In this document: in pieces, positions 52,187-60,505 of the stretch
How the letters are laid out: each line of letters opens with the position of its first letter
Numbering within the stretch: the stretch's first letter is position 1
From: Intestinibaculum porci
GTDB lineage: Bacteria; Bacillota_I; Bacilli_A; Erysipelotrichales; Coprobacillaceae
Length of the DNA stretch: 64,000 bases
NCBI RefSeq assembly: GCF_003925875.1
Contig: NZ_AP019309.1
Location: forward strand, 1,860,001-1,924,000
Reading direction: 5' to 3'
The notes under the pieces: model-generated
The model's input: the letters and a program-made list of their open reading frames with translations, nothing else
Databases searched by the model: none
Told to the model about the DNA's origin: nothing
Made by a program: the position numbers and the translations under genes

Positions 52187-54085
52187 ATGAAGGCAGACAG
52201 CGCATATTTTAAACAGCAACTGAATAAAATGAGTTATGCGGACCTGATTGCGGTTGCTTTAAAATATTATGAAGAGTGCTGCGGATTACGTGCCGAACTG
52301 GATGAATTAAAAAACACATTCAGCTACACAGCCGATGAGCTTAAGAAGGTTAAAGCCGAATGCGAAGATCTAGTTATAAGAGTTAACACTCTTAATCATG
52401 AGAATACCAGACTTCAGAATCAGACGGATGAGCTCAAAAAGAATCGCTTTGGAAGAAAGTCTGAAAAGATGAATGGCAAAATCCACGATGATGAGTTTAG
52501 CGACCCTCTTTCGGAAGAAATGAATGAAAGCGACTGTGATGGTAAAAAACAGAATAATAATGACAGCCAAAAATCCAGGAAAATAAAAAGACCTGCCTGC
52601 AGGCAGCTAAACAGGAAAAAGAAGACCAGACAGATACCAGAAATAACGATTATTGACTTTGACAGGGAGCGTATCGATAAAGAATACGGCTACGGCAAAT
52701 GGACATTAAAAGGCTGGAACATATCCGAAGAATTTATGTTTATTCCAGGAAATCTCTACAGGGTATATGTCAAACGCCCAGTGATCAGAGTCTATGACGA
52801 TGATGATACTAATGATTTACGCGAAGTGGCACTGCCGGTTAATAAGCTGATGTTAAGGAGCAAGGTTACGCCTTCACTGCTGGCTTTTATCATGTCTTTC
52901 AAATTTGTGCTGGGAGTTCCCCTGGCAAGGCTGTCAAGGGTTCTGTCATATCAGGGAATCAACCTGTCAAAAGAGATAATGTCAGACTGGGTCATTAAAT
53001 GCACTGACAGATATCTAAAGCCAGTCTATAGCGAGATAATGAGACAAATGGCCTGCCGGACATACACCCAGATTGATGAAACCTATCTGGAAGTCATCAA
53101 TGACGGAAGAAATGCGGGAAGCAAAAGCTACATATGGTGTCATATCACTGGCGAATTTGAAGAAGAGCGGCCGCTGGCAGTCTTCTGCTTCGAGCTGACA
53201 AGATCAGCGGATCACCTTCTTGAGTTCTATGCGGATCTTAACGACGGCACAATCCATCTGACATCTGATGCCTACAGCGCCTATTATAAGCTGGCTTCGG
53301 AGAAAAAGGATCATGTAATACTCGGCGGGTGCTTTATGCATCTGAGACGCAGACTGTACAAGGCATATGAAGTGAAATTTAAAGCGGTAAAGGATAAAGA
53401 GCTTCTTGAGGAAAGCCCCGAAAAAAAGTGTCTCGATATGATCGGTGATCTTTACAGCGCTGATGATGATGCCAAAGAACTTACCGCCAAGGAAAGAGCT
53501 AAAGTCCGAGACGAAATCGAAAGACCGCTTGTCGATGCATACTTTGATTATATCAAGTCCCTTGATATCAGCAGCGGCACTTTTAGTGAGGAAATGGAGG
53601 ATGCGGTGAGCTACAGCCTCAATCATGAGGATGCATTCAGAGTGTTTCTTGATGATCCAATGGTTCCAATCGATAACGGTGAATGCGAACGCAAGATTCG
53701 TAATATAGCCATGGTCAGAAACAATAGTCTGTTCTGCTATTCCATCGGCGGCGCTGAAACGCTCTGCATCATTATGACGCTTATTGAAACTGCCAAGTCA
53801 AACGGCTGCGATCCGCATACGTATCTGGAATATCTTTTCGAAAGCTCACTTGCCCATGCCAGCGTCGATATTAGCGAATATATCGATGAGATGATGCCCT
53901 GGTCAAGCGAATACCAAAAATTCGAGGAAGAGAGGTTCAGCAGACCGTTAGGGAAAATACCAGACTTCTGCACTGAAGAGCCTGAAATGCCAGTTAAAGC
54001 TGATGTGGATACTGCAAGAGCTGAAAGACGACACGCAATGATGACAGAAAATATAAATAGCACAACATCCAGGCCAGCGGCTTAA
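52187..54085 (+). CDS. tnpC: IS66 family transposase TnpC (copy 2)
   Basis: 632 residues, same protein as at 38408. Complete DDE frame, so both copies could move. Confidence 0.95.
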   Translation: MKADSAYFKQQLNKMSYADLIAVALKYYEECCGLRAELDELKNTFSYTADELKKVKAECEDLVIRVNTLNHENTRLQNQTDELKKNRFGRKSEKMNGKIHDDEFSDPLSEEMNESDCDGKKQNNNDSQKSRKIKRPACRQLNRKKKTRQIPEITIIDFDRERIDKEYGYGKWTLKGWNISEEFMFIPGNLYRVYVKRPVIRVYDDDDTNDLREVALPVNKLMLRSKVTPSLLAFIMSFKFVLGVPLARLSRVLSYQGINLSKEIMSDWVIKCTDRYLKPVYSEIMRQMACRTYTQIDETYLEVINDGRNAGSKSYIWCHITGEFEEERPLAVFCFELTRSADHLLEFYADLNDGTIHLTSDAYSAYYKLASEKKDHVILGGCFMHLRRRLYKAYEVKFKAVKDKELLEESPEKKCLDMIGDLYSADDDAKELTAKERAKVRDEIERPLVDAYFDYIKSLDISSGTFSEEMEDAVSYSLNHEDAFRVFLDDPMVPIDNGECERKIRNIAMVRNNSLFCYSIGGAETLCIIMTLIETAKSNGCDPHTYLEYLFESSLAHASVDISEYIDEMMPWSSEYQKFEEERFSRPLGKIPDFCTEEPEMPVKADVDTARAERRHAMMTENINSTTSRPAA

Positions 54086-54524
54086 CAGCCGCCGGCCTAG
54101 GAGTGCTTGTTTTGGGTTTTATTAATATCCCGGGCAAAAAGAATTGCCTTAATCGATTAATATGCAGCCTGCTGAAGACAGCTGAAAGATCATAAATCTA
54201 TGCAAACACTAACCAGACATAGTACCGCTAGCAGATCAGACTATGAAGTTATATCTTTATTACACTGATCCAGCCCGCAGCAGCCTTCAGGCATAACAAA
54301 AAAGTAAAATCAATACTCTGAATAAGATGTCATTAATATAACTTAGCCAAATTAAACACCCCCGGCAACACTGTTAGCAGCAGTAGCTGGGGGATTTCCA
54401 TTAAAAGTTATATTTATTCAAGTTAGAGAGTAACCGGTTTAAAATCAAAAATCATGCTTATATAGATTTTAAATTATCATAATTTTGTAATTATGGATAT
54501 TTAATCTAACGCTTACTTTCCTTT

Positions 54525-54550
54525 TCACGCTTTGTTGGATTAACCATCAT
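54525..54550 (-). pseudogene. 63-residue gene, copy C, start
   Basis: The first codons MMVNPTKREK of copy C, joined to the rest at 50828 when IS66 copy 2 and one target duplication are removed. Confidence 0.65.
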
Positions 54551-54942
54551 GATTAATCACCTCTCTTATCAGATCTTCTAAATAATTGTCTTGTAATTCT
54601 CCCTTTTCTAATAATACTCTACCATCGGCGATTCATTCATTCAATGAGTTCTTTTTCATGAAATTGTCAGATGCACTTACATATTTTTCATCATTTTGCA
54701 TTTGAACTACGATATATTTTCTTAAATCTGATTCAAGATTCATCTTTGCATCTTCAAAGCTGCTTTTTTCTGATATCTTTAGCAGCACCCCAGTGATTTT
54801 TGTGAGTCATTTCGTGTATGAATAGGTTCTTTGATTCTTTACGTTGCTTAAGAGAATGAGAATAACCAGGGGAACTTTTTATGCTATCACATATCAGAAT
54901 GAAAAAATAAAGGTTATCACAATCCGCGGTTTCTAAGCGCAT
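54540..54942 (-). pseudogene. decayed gene with HEMTH motif, upstream of copy C
   Basis: Minus strand, from MRLETADCDNLYFFILICDS: the first open part ends with KNLFIHEMTHKNHWGAAKD, whose HEMTH fits the HExxH zinc-metallopeptidase signature. After a frameshift come SSFEDAKMNLESDLRKYIVV and SASDNFMKKNSLNE, a stop, then ADGRVLLEKGELQDNYLEDLI and INHDG, overlapping the start of copy C. It is the best preserved of the three gene tails in front of the 63-residue genes. Confidence 0.55.
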
Positions 54943-55028
54943 GAATGGATCACCTTTTCTATTATCTTCTTAAGTTGTTTCAATTTGCAGTTTATTGCTT
55001 TAAAGTAGTTTACATACTCTGCCGGTCC

Positions 55029-55065
55029 ACACGCTAGAAAAAGGCACGAATTTTAGGACGCTTAC
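55029..55065 (-). mobile_element. IS66-type end remnant
   Basis: The minus strand reads GTAAGCGTCCTAAAATTCG followed by TGCCTTT, an IS66 end. Next to it, 55003-55034 matches 20303-20337 in inverted orientation. Confidence 0.5.
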
Positions 55066-55120
55066 AGTCTTTGTATTCATTAAGATCCCTTATAATTTCG
55101 TGCGAATAAATCCCTTTCCA

Positions 55121-55492
55121 TTATACGATCACATATCCTTCCAGTGCCAAGACCTTCAATGCCCTTTCAAAGTTTTCTTCTTTTACAAGGATATAGTCTG
55201 TATTATACGTTGAAACAGCAAAGATGCCTATTTTATGCTCAGCAAGAATACCTGACAGTTTTGAAAGAATTCCAATCAAAGAAAAATCCAGCGTCCCCTG
55301 AATGCGAAAGCCTTTCCATCCATCATCCCGTTCAATGGTCTTAGCCGGAGTATCTTCTGTTTTACAAACCAAGGATATCTCTTCATCCGTTTTTCCAATA
55401 AAATAAAATGCAGATGTCATATCTATATCCGATGTATTCCGTATCTTACAAACAGTCAGATTGTACTCTATCTTTTTCAATTCCAATTTCAT
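55121..55492 (-). CDS. ACT-domain protein
   Basis: 123 residues from MKLELKKIEYNLTV. Two ACT-like beta-alpha-beta repeats, the second with FSLIGILSKLSGILAEHKIGIFAVSTYNTDYILV, the ACT_7-type signature. Small amino-acid-binding regulators of this type act on their own. Start ATG at 55492 with AAAGGAGAATTG. Neighbours are mobile-element debris, so no partner enzyme is visible. Confidence 0.8.
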   Translation of the reverse strand: MKLELKKIEYNLTVCKIRNTSDIDMTSAFYFIGKTDEEISLVCKTEDTPAKTIERDDGWKGFRIQGTLDFSLIGILSKLSGILAEHKIGIFAVSTYNTDYILVKEENFERALKVLALEGYVIV

Positions 55493-55672
55493 CAATTCTC
55501 CTTTCGTACTCGATTCGTCTTCCCTAGCATACACGACCTGTTCTTTTATTGAATTGCGATATAACCCTCTAAAAAACTTCCCTATGTGCTATTTTCCAGT
55601 CTGATTTTTGAGACACAAGAGTTCTCAACGATTCCAGCGGGTTTATAGCTGATCCTATTTTTTCTTCGACAG

Positions 55673-55693
55673 CAATGCTACCGACTCAATGTG
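55673..55693. repeat. 21-bp direct repeat, right copy
   Basis: CAATGCTACCGACTCAATGTG, identical to 32507-32527. Just after it GGCACGAGTT repeats a junction motif seen at 19575 and 50583. Confidence 0.55.
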
Positions 55694-55788
55694 GCACGAG
55701 TTGATAGTAAGTACGTCACAGGCCCCAGTGAATACCCTGGAACCCAACCACTTACTCTTTAACGATAGCTCCATTTTTGCACCCACCT

Positions 55789-56247
55789 TTATGCAGCATC
55801 AAATGTTCTTATCTTATTTAAAAAACTATCCATATAACCGTTCATTTCCTCATAACGATCAGAAAGCTCGTTAACCGCCTTATCATTCATGCTATGAGTA
55901 AGCGAATCTCTAAGTTTCTTAACTGACCTGCTACCTATTTTTTCTTCTGCACCAAACAACTTTGTCAACAACTCTTTATCAAAATCGTATCCTGCAAACG
56001 CCAACGCATGCGGCGCCTGCTTCATTGTGACTTTCAAATAATCTGGATGTTTCCTGTTTTTATTAAATTGGTGTTCTTCTAAAATAACCTTGTAAACTAT
56101 CTCGCGTATGGAGAACTTTTCTTTAAAGTCATCTATCAACTTCTTCTTTTCTTTATCAGCAACCAGTTTCTCAATACGAATCAGCTCATCTTTCGCTCGA
56201 TTTCTTAAGGACAACTTTTGTGTCTCATCCAACTGCGTTAACGCCAT
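55789..56247 (-). CDS. possible HEPN-type protein next to a McrC relic
   Basis: 152 residues, helical. Residues 113-118 read RDSLTH, an R-x4-H motif of the kind that forms the active site of HEPN ribonucleases, in a helix (SVKKLRDSLTHSMNDKAVNEL). The rest (DELIRIEKLVADKEKKKLI, then KQAPHALAFAGYDFDKELL) fits a HEPN-like bundle. It lies 25 bp after the McrC remnant in the same direction. The start ATG follows GGAGGAGTACATAG. Function is inferred from motif and context only. Confidence 0.5.
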   Translation of the reverse strand: MALTQLDETQKLSLRNRAKDELIRIEKLVADKEKKKLIDDFKEKFSIREIVYKVILEEHQFNKNRKHPDYLKVTMKQAPHALAFAGYDFDKELLTKLFGAEEKIGSRSVKKLRDSLTHSMNDKAVNELSDRYEEMNGYMDSFLNKIRTFDAA

Positions 56248-56272
56248 CTATGTACTCCTCCGTCAAATTCTC

Positions 56273-56585
56273 TTATGTAATGTTTGGAGATAGAATACGT
56301 AAGAGTTCTTCCATACTTTTTTCTATATTCGCCACATCTACAAAGAACAATGAAACCGTCGCACCATCTCCACTATCAAAAGTAATTCTTCCGCTATCTT
56401 TCATAGCGGCATTGACCGGATAAAGAAGCCATATTTCTGGCGTAACATATTTCTTGGAATACGCATACATCTGATACATGTCGGCCTGAGATATCCCATA
56501 GTTGGCCCCTTTGTCATTGACGAGACTCTTCCACTTGGTATCGAGAATAATAACACTGCCATCATCCCTGGTAACAACAATGCTT
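56273..56585 (-). pseudogene. mcrC: C-terminal remnant of McrC
   Basis: About 104 codons from TPSIVVTRDDG. DDGSVIILDTKWKSL is the PD-(D/E)XK nuclease core of McrC (LDTKWK), followed by DMYQMYAYSKKYVTPEIWLLYP, and it ends at a natural stop. The N-terminal two thirds are missing, joined to an HTH gene remnant. McrBC cuts methylated DNA; no McrB GTPase is visible here. Confidence 0.7.
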
Positions 56586-56589
56586 GGTG

Positions 56590-56777
56590 TTCTTCTCTTT
56601 TATATACTTTCCGCTTTTTATACGCTCATCATTTTGCTTTTCTGCATCTGAAGGAATCGCCCAGTATGAACCTATCTTTGTAGCACCTGGTATGCGGCCC
56701 TCTGAACACAACACTTGAATTCTCCTGACGGATATACCCCACTTCTCTGATGTTTATTTTATAGATAAGTACTCCAT
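56590..56777 (-). pseudogene. HTH gene remnant fused to the mcrC remnant
   Basis: MEYLSIK, a TAA stop, then TSEKWGISVRRIQVLCSEGR and GATKIGSYWAIPSDAEK: an excisionase-type DNA-binding protein as found before restriction genes. The early stop and the out-of-frame junction to McrC make it a pseudogene. Confidence 0.6.
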
Positions 56778-56938
56778 ATTATCCTTTCTTAGATAGAAAA
56801 AGGCATTTTACAACTTAAATTTAAGTTTATGCCAAAGTACGAACAAAATCAATTAAAAAAGTGGAAAGGATAATCACCTCACCGCTAGTATTTATCTATC
56901 AATATCCATGTCAATTCCTGCTTTAAAGGTAAGCGTAA

Positions 56939-57628
56939 TAAAATCCGTGCCTTTTGCTAATGTTTTTTCCCTGCTATGATCATGGCATGGAGGTAGTAAA
57001 ATATGGATTTTTATACATTAACTAAAAAGCATCAAATGTTATAACTGGGATGCTATCATTGAGGATCAGAAAAATAGCCATCTTACTGTTAAAAAGTACT
57101 GCGATCTTAATCATATTGCAGAGTCCAGTTTTTATAAGAATAAGGCAAAGCTGACTGGCGGAAGTTCCAAATCTGACAGAAATATGCACAGTCATTTTAT
57201 CCCTGCAGTGCTGACAGATAAAATGACTAATATGATCACCTTAAAGATTGAAATTCCTGTACTGAAGATGTGCTCAGAAAGATTGTGAAGGCTTTATGAT
57301 TATTAACGAAGATGAAATAAAGCATATTTATGTTTCAGCACAATATCAGGATATGCGCAAATAAATTAACGGTCTGTCAGTTCTTGTTGCAAACTGCTTT
57401 GATATGGATATCATGAATCACAGTTTTTTTATCTTTACCAACCGCTCATGCACACAGATCAAAATGCTCTATTATGATTACAGCGACTTTTGGCTTATCA
57501 CCAGGAAGCTTAAGAAAGGACGTTTTCATGTAAAAGAACACGAAGATAAAAATGTCATTGAAATGGATAAACATCGGCTTTTAAGACTGGTTAAGAAAGG
57601 CTTTCCAGCAGCTATTCGTACTCATTAA
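56939..57628 (+). mobile_element. IS66-family relic 5 (tnpA and tnpB pseudogenes)
   Basis: Starts at the end GTAAGCGTAATAAAATCC. tnpA (57003-57297) begins MDFYTLTKKHQML and has two frameshifts. tnpB (57297-57628) begins MIINEDEIKHIYVSAQYQDMRK, meets TAA at 57362, then stays open for 75 codons to the natural end (QIKMLYYDYSDFW, LLRLVKKGFPAA). tnpC is lost. Same family as relics 1 to 4. Confidence 0.75.
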
Positions 57629-57811
57629 CGATAGCTCTCTGAAAAGCCTTTAATTTACCACATTATTCTTGCTTGCCTAGGTTCACCTTTGACATTAAGA
57701 CTACCGTCTCCACATGCGTTGAAATGTCTGAACTGCTCTCTTTTTTACCTCATCGGTTTGCGGGAACTTATCAATAGTTACCGCCTCTGCTTTGCATCAG
57801 CAAACAGGAAG

Positions 57812-58720
57812 TTAGCGATTTCTTTTTCCGGTATTCTTTGTCCCACGGATTTCTTCATGATAGAAATAATCTACGATCACCGGATGTCCCTGTGGGACTC
57901 TGCCATAAGGCATTTCATTATCAACAAAGGCACAATCATACTTCTTATCCATTTTCTCAGCTTTTACTTCAAGTGCTTCAAAGTAGCTGCGTTTATGCTT
58001 GTTATAGATCTCATCGTAAAGCGGTACAAGATCAGGATATTTTCCGGCGATATAATCCATAATCGTCTTTTTGAAACCGCCTCGAAGATTTAGATTTTCG
58101 AGCCAGAACAGATCACACTGCTCCTTTACCCGCTCAAAGATTGCTTCAAAATCCGTGATACCGGGGAATACCGGGGATACGAAACAGACTGTACGGATAC
58201 CTGATTCATATACCTGCTTCATAGCAGCGATACGGCGCTCAATGCTCGAAGCAGAGTCCATATCGTTCTTGAAATTTTCATCTAGTGTGTTGATCGACCA
58301 TGAAACGGTTACACGTCCAAGCTTCTTCAGCAGATCAATATCCCGTACCACAAGATCCGACTTTGTGCAGATCAGAATATCTGCGTCACTGCCGATCAGC
58401 TGCTCCAGAAGTTTTCTGGTATTCCCGTATTGCTCCTCCTGTGGATTGTAGCCATCTGTCACAGAACCGATGACCACCCGCTGTCCCGCATATTTCTTCG
58501 GATTTTTAATTTCCGGCCAATGCTTCACATCAAGGAAAGTGCCCCATTCCTCCTTGTGCCCGGTAAAGCGCTTCATAAAAGAAGCATAGCAATACTTGCA
58601 GGCATGTGTACAGCCCACATAGGGGTTGACCGAGTAACCGCCTACCGGCAGACTAGACTTAGTCATGATGTTCTTTGTTTCCACCTCACGAATGAGGATT
58701 CCATTTATTATTTCTTCCAT
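57812..58720 (-). CDS. SPL-family radical SAM protein (mobile pair protein)
   Basis: 302 residues with the SAM cluster ligands Cys37, Cys41 and Cys44 in CTHACKYC, and a TIM-barrel-like rest (RVVIGSVTDGYNPQEEQY). It belongs to the spore-photoproduct-lyase-like radical SAM group. The downstream partner frame overlaps by 13 bp at its start. Pairs of such radical SAM genes are known from mobile elements (radical SAM mobile pair); the reaction is unknown. Confidence 0.8.
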   Translation of the reverse strand: MEEIINGILIREVETKNIMTKSSLPVGGYSVNPYVGCTHACKYCYASFMKRFTGHKEEWGTFLDVKHWPEIKNPKKYAGQRVVIGSVTDGYNPQEEQYGNTRKLLEQLIGSDADILICTKSDLVVRDIDLLKKLGRVTVSWSINTLDENFKNDMDSASSIERRIAAMKQVYESGIRTVCFVSPVFPGITDFEAIFERVKEQCDLFWLENLNLRGGFKKTIMDYIAGKYPDLVPLYDEIYNKHKRSYFEALEVKAEKMDKKYDCAFVDNEMPYGRVPQGHPVIVDYFYHEEIRGTKNTGKRNR

Positions 58721-59397
58721 GATTTCTGTACCTCTAACACTTTATTAAATTCTTCCGGCATTTCCTGAATCATATTTTCATCCCCTATGATAGGGACAAG
58801 GTCTTCCTTCATAAACACCGGAATGCTTAGCTTATGTGCCTGGTCCGCCAGAGACCATGCCCATTCCGGCTCCGTATGAATCTTCCTGCTCTGAGCTCCG
58901 GTCATGGTGCCGACAACGATCCAATTGATTCCGGAAAGGTCAACTGTGCCGGGATCGTCGAATAACGGCTCAAAGGTAACATGGTAATGTTTTGCTCTGA
59001 CGTTTTCCCGAAGGGCGTCGATACGCCACAGTTCTGCTTTCCTCGTCACCGTAACGCCAAACCATGCGTTTTTCAGATCGGTATCAAAATCCAGCAAATC
59101 AGGTTGCTTGGTAAGGAACAGGAACTGATGCTGTGGATTTTCACGGATCTTTTCAAACACCTCGTCTCTCCATTCCGGCTTCCATCCAGAGAGATCGCTC
59201 ATGCCGGTAAGAAGAAAGTTCTGCGGACGTTTCTTTTCCATCATCTTGAGCTTACCCGGAAAGAATTCAGGAGCAGCGAAGTCATCAATCATACGCCAGC
59301 GTTTCACGTTGTTGCGGGCATAGCAATATGTACACCCCACTGTGCAGCCAATGACGATATTCATGTTCTGAATCTGATCTTTGATACAAATACTCAT
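58708..59397 (-). CDS. DUF5131/Gp37-Gp68-type radical SAM protein
   Basis: 229 residues from MSICIKDQIQNMNIV. Radical SAM ligands Cys18, Cys22 and Cys25 in CTVGCTYC; further PQHQFLFLTKQPDLL and HVTFEPLFDDPG. DUF5131 proteins are phage or mobile-element-linked. The chosen start ATG at 59397 is spaced from GGCAG; its TGA-overlapping start couples it to the gene remnant before it. Paired with the SPL-like protein, as in radical SAM mobile pairs. Confidence 0.8.
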   Translation of the reverse strand: MSICIKDQIQNMNIVIGCTVGCTYCYARNNVKRWRMIDDFAAPEFFPGKLKMMEKKRPQNFLLTGMSDLSGWKPEWRDEVFEKIRENPQHQFLFLTKQPDLLDFDTDLKNAWFGVTVTRKAELWRIDALRENVRAKHYHVTFEPLFDDPGTVDLSGINWIVVGTMTGAQSRKIHTEPEWAWSLADQAHKLSIPVFMKEDLVPIIGDENMIQEMPEEFNKVLEVQKSWKK

Positions 59398-59462
59398 GAC
59401 TTCTGCCACTCCTCAAGATTCTTTCTGATGCGGTCGAGGTATTCCTCAAACCGAGTAATTTC
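59394..59462 (-). pseudogene. tail of the third gene of the radical SAM pair locus, cut by a transposon
   Basis: The minus strand reads EITRFEEYLDRIRKNLEEWQKS and a TGA that overlaps the ATG of the DUF5131 gene. The sequence upstream of codon 22 is the end of the Mu/Tn7-like element (TG at 59463), so the transposon broke this gene. Confidence 0.6.
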
Positions 59463-59900
59463 TGTAGTTCGTCAAATTATCATAGGCTCTAAAATCTTTT
59501 TATTTTAGGCAAGTGATATATACAAAAAAGGCTGCTTTTTCCGGTGGCATCACTTTATTTCTAATACTTCCGCACTTTATTTTAGTACATTGTATTAATA
59601 ATGAATAACTAAAGCATTTCCGTAATATGGCACTTAGCGTCCTCGTTTGACGGCATCAAATTATAAGTAATTCATGCATCATTTTATAATGATAGACAAG
59701 AGCACATTATAATCATCAGAAACGTCAAATTATAATAATCATGTTGACGCAAATTAAAAATGACGGCAACCGCAAATTATTTTATGCTTAGCCATCATTT
59801 TATTTTAAGCACTGAAGTCACATTATTTTGCGTATTCAAACGCATTTTATTATAGATATGGGCGTCACTTTATATCATTCAGCAGATGCACATTATTTCC
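59463..59900. repeat. transposon end with a 23-bp-period array of binding-site-like repeats
   Basis: The end begins TGTAGTTCGTCAAATTATC at 59463. A core of CANNTTAT(A/T)(A/T) then recurs at 59657, 59680, 59703, 59726, 59750, 59773, 59796, 59819, 59843, 59866 and 59889 (spacings 23,23,23,24,23,23,23,24,23,23). Further copies lie at 59473 (end), 59551 and 59573. Typical units read CGTCAAATTATAAT or GTCACATTATTTT. Arrays of regularly spaced transposase-binding sites mark the ends of Tn7/Mu-type transposons, and the following genes are of that type. Confidence 0.8.
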
Positions 59901-59925
59901 TATGCTGGAATAGATTAAGCTTTAT

Positions 59926-60225
59926 TTAGAACCAGCAGTCCTCATTGAACATGTTTTCTACCATTTCCTCATCAATATCATCGAGAGATGACATGATGGT
60001 GTTCTTGGCTCTTTCGGATTTATAAAGGTAGTCAACCTTTCCTTCGAGTCTTTCAATCTGGATCTGCATATCCCGAAGCACGACGCAAAGCTCATCAATA
60101 TAGCATACTTCATCATGAACAGCATATGTCATACTCTTAGTATCTTTGACAAGACTGCTAATCTGATCAACACTCTGCTGAAGAGATCTCATCTTTTTAT
60201 TGATTTCTTTAATTTTATTACTCAT
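59926..60225 (-). CDS. coiled-coil protein of the Mu/Tn7-like element
   Basis: 99 residues from MSNKIKEINKKMRSLQQSVD. Almost wholly coiled coil (EINKKMRSLQQSVDQISSLV, RLEGKVDYLYKSER), acidic C-terminus (DDIDEEMVENMFNED). Start ATG at 60225 with GGAGAAAGCATAGC. Sits between the array and the next gene of the element. Unknown; may be an accessory transposition factor. Confidence 0.6.
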   Translation of the reverse strand: MSNKIKEINKKMRSLQQSVDQISSLVKDTKSMTYAVHDEVCYIDELCVVLRDMQIQIERLEGKVDYLYKSERAKNTIMSSLDDIDEEMVENMFNEDCWF

Positions 60226-60226
60226 G

Positions 60227-60505
60227 CTATGCTTTCTCCTCTCTTGTTTTTTTAATCTCAGAAATAACAGCTTCCAGCATTCTGACATTTCTGCTTCCAA
60301 GATGTGACTTGATCGTATTATGAATTTCATAATCGTCACTGAACAGCAGATAGGAGAAATTCTGAACATAATGATCAATCAGAAAGTAGAACTGATCATT
60401 AGTCATGCCGTGCTTCTGATAAAGGCCAATCGCTGAACGAAGCTCCTCAGTAATTACTTTCCTGGTTGAAGGGTAATAAATAATCTCATCGAGTGTTTTG
60501 ATCAT
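60227..60505 (-). CDS. small helical protein of the Mu/Tn7-like element
   Basis: 92 residues, helical (MIKTLDEIIYYPSTRKVITE, FLIDHYVQNFSYLLFSDDYE). Its ATGA start overlaps the stop of the ATPase gene, and its stop lies 2 bp before the coiled-coil gene. No family known to me. Confidence 0.6.
   Translation of the reverse strand: MIKTLDEIIYYPSTRKVITEELRSAIGLYQKHGMTNDQFYFLIDHYVQNFSYLLFSDDYEIHNTIKSHLGSRNVRMLEAVISEIKKTREEKA

Larger units (their letters stand above)
50829..54516 (+). mobile_element. IS66-family insertion sequence, copy 2
   Basis: 3,688 bp, apparently identical to copy 1. The target duplication is TTTCCTTT (50821-50828 and 54517-54524), different from copy 1's, so each copy inserted on its own rather than as a composite transposon. 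Same orientation as copy 1. Confidence 0.95.

Noticed and set aside
37050-54516. composite IS66 transposon carrying the defence genes
   Set aside because: Each copy has its own target duplication, so each inserted separately. A composite move would leave one duplication outside the pair.
59463-59900. CRISPR array
   Set aside because: The repeats are short (8-12 bp core), imperfect, and the intervals are not unique spacers of normal length. No cas gene is nearby. A transposon-end array explains them better.
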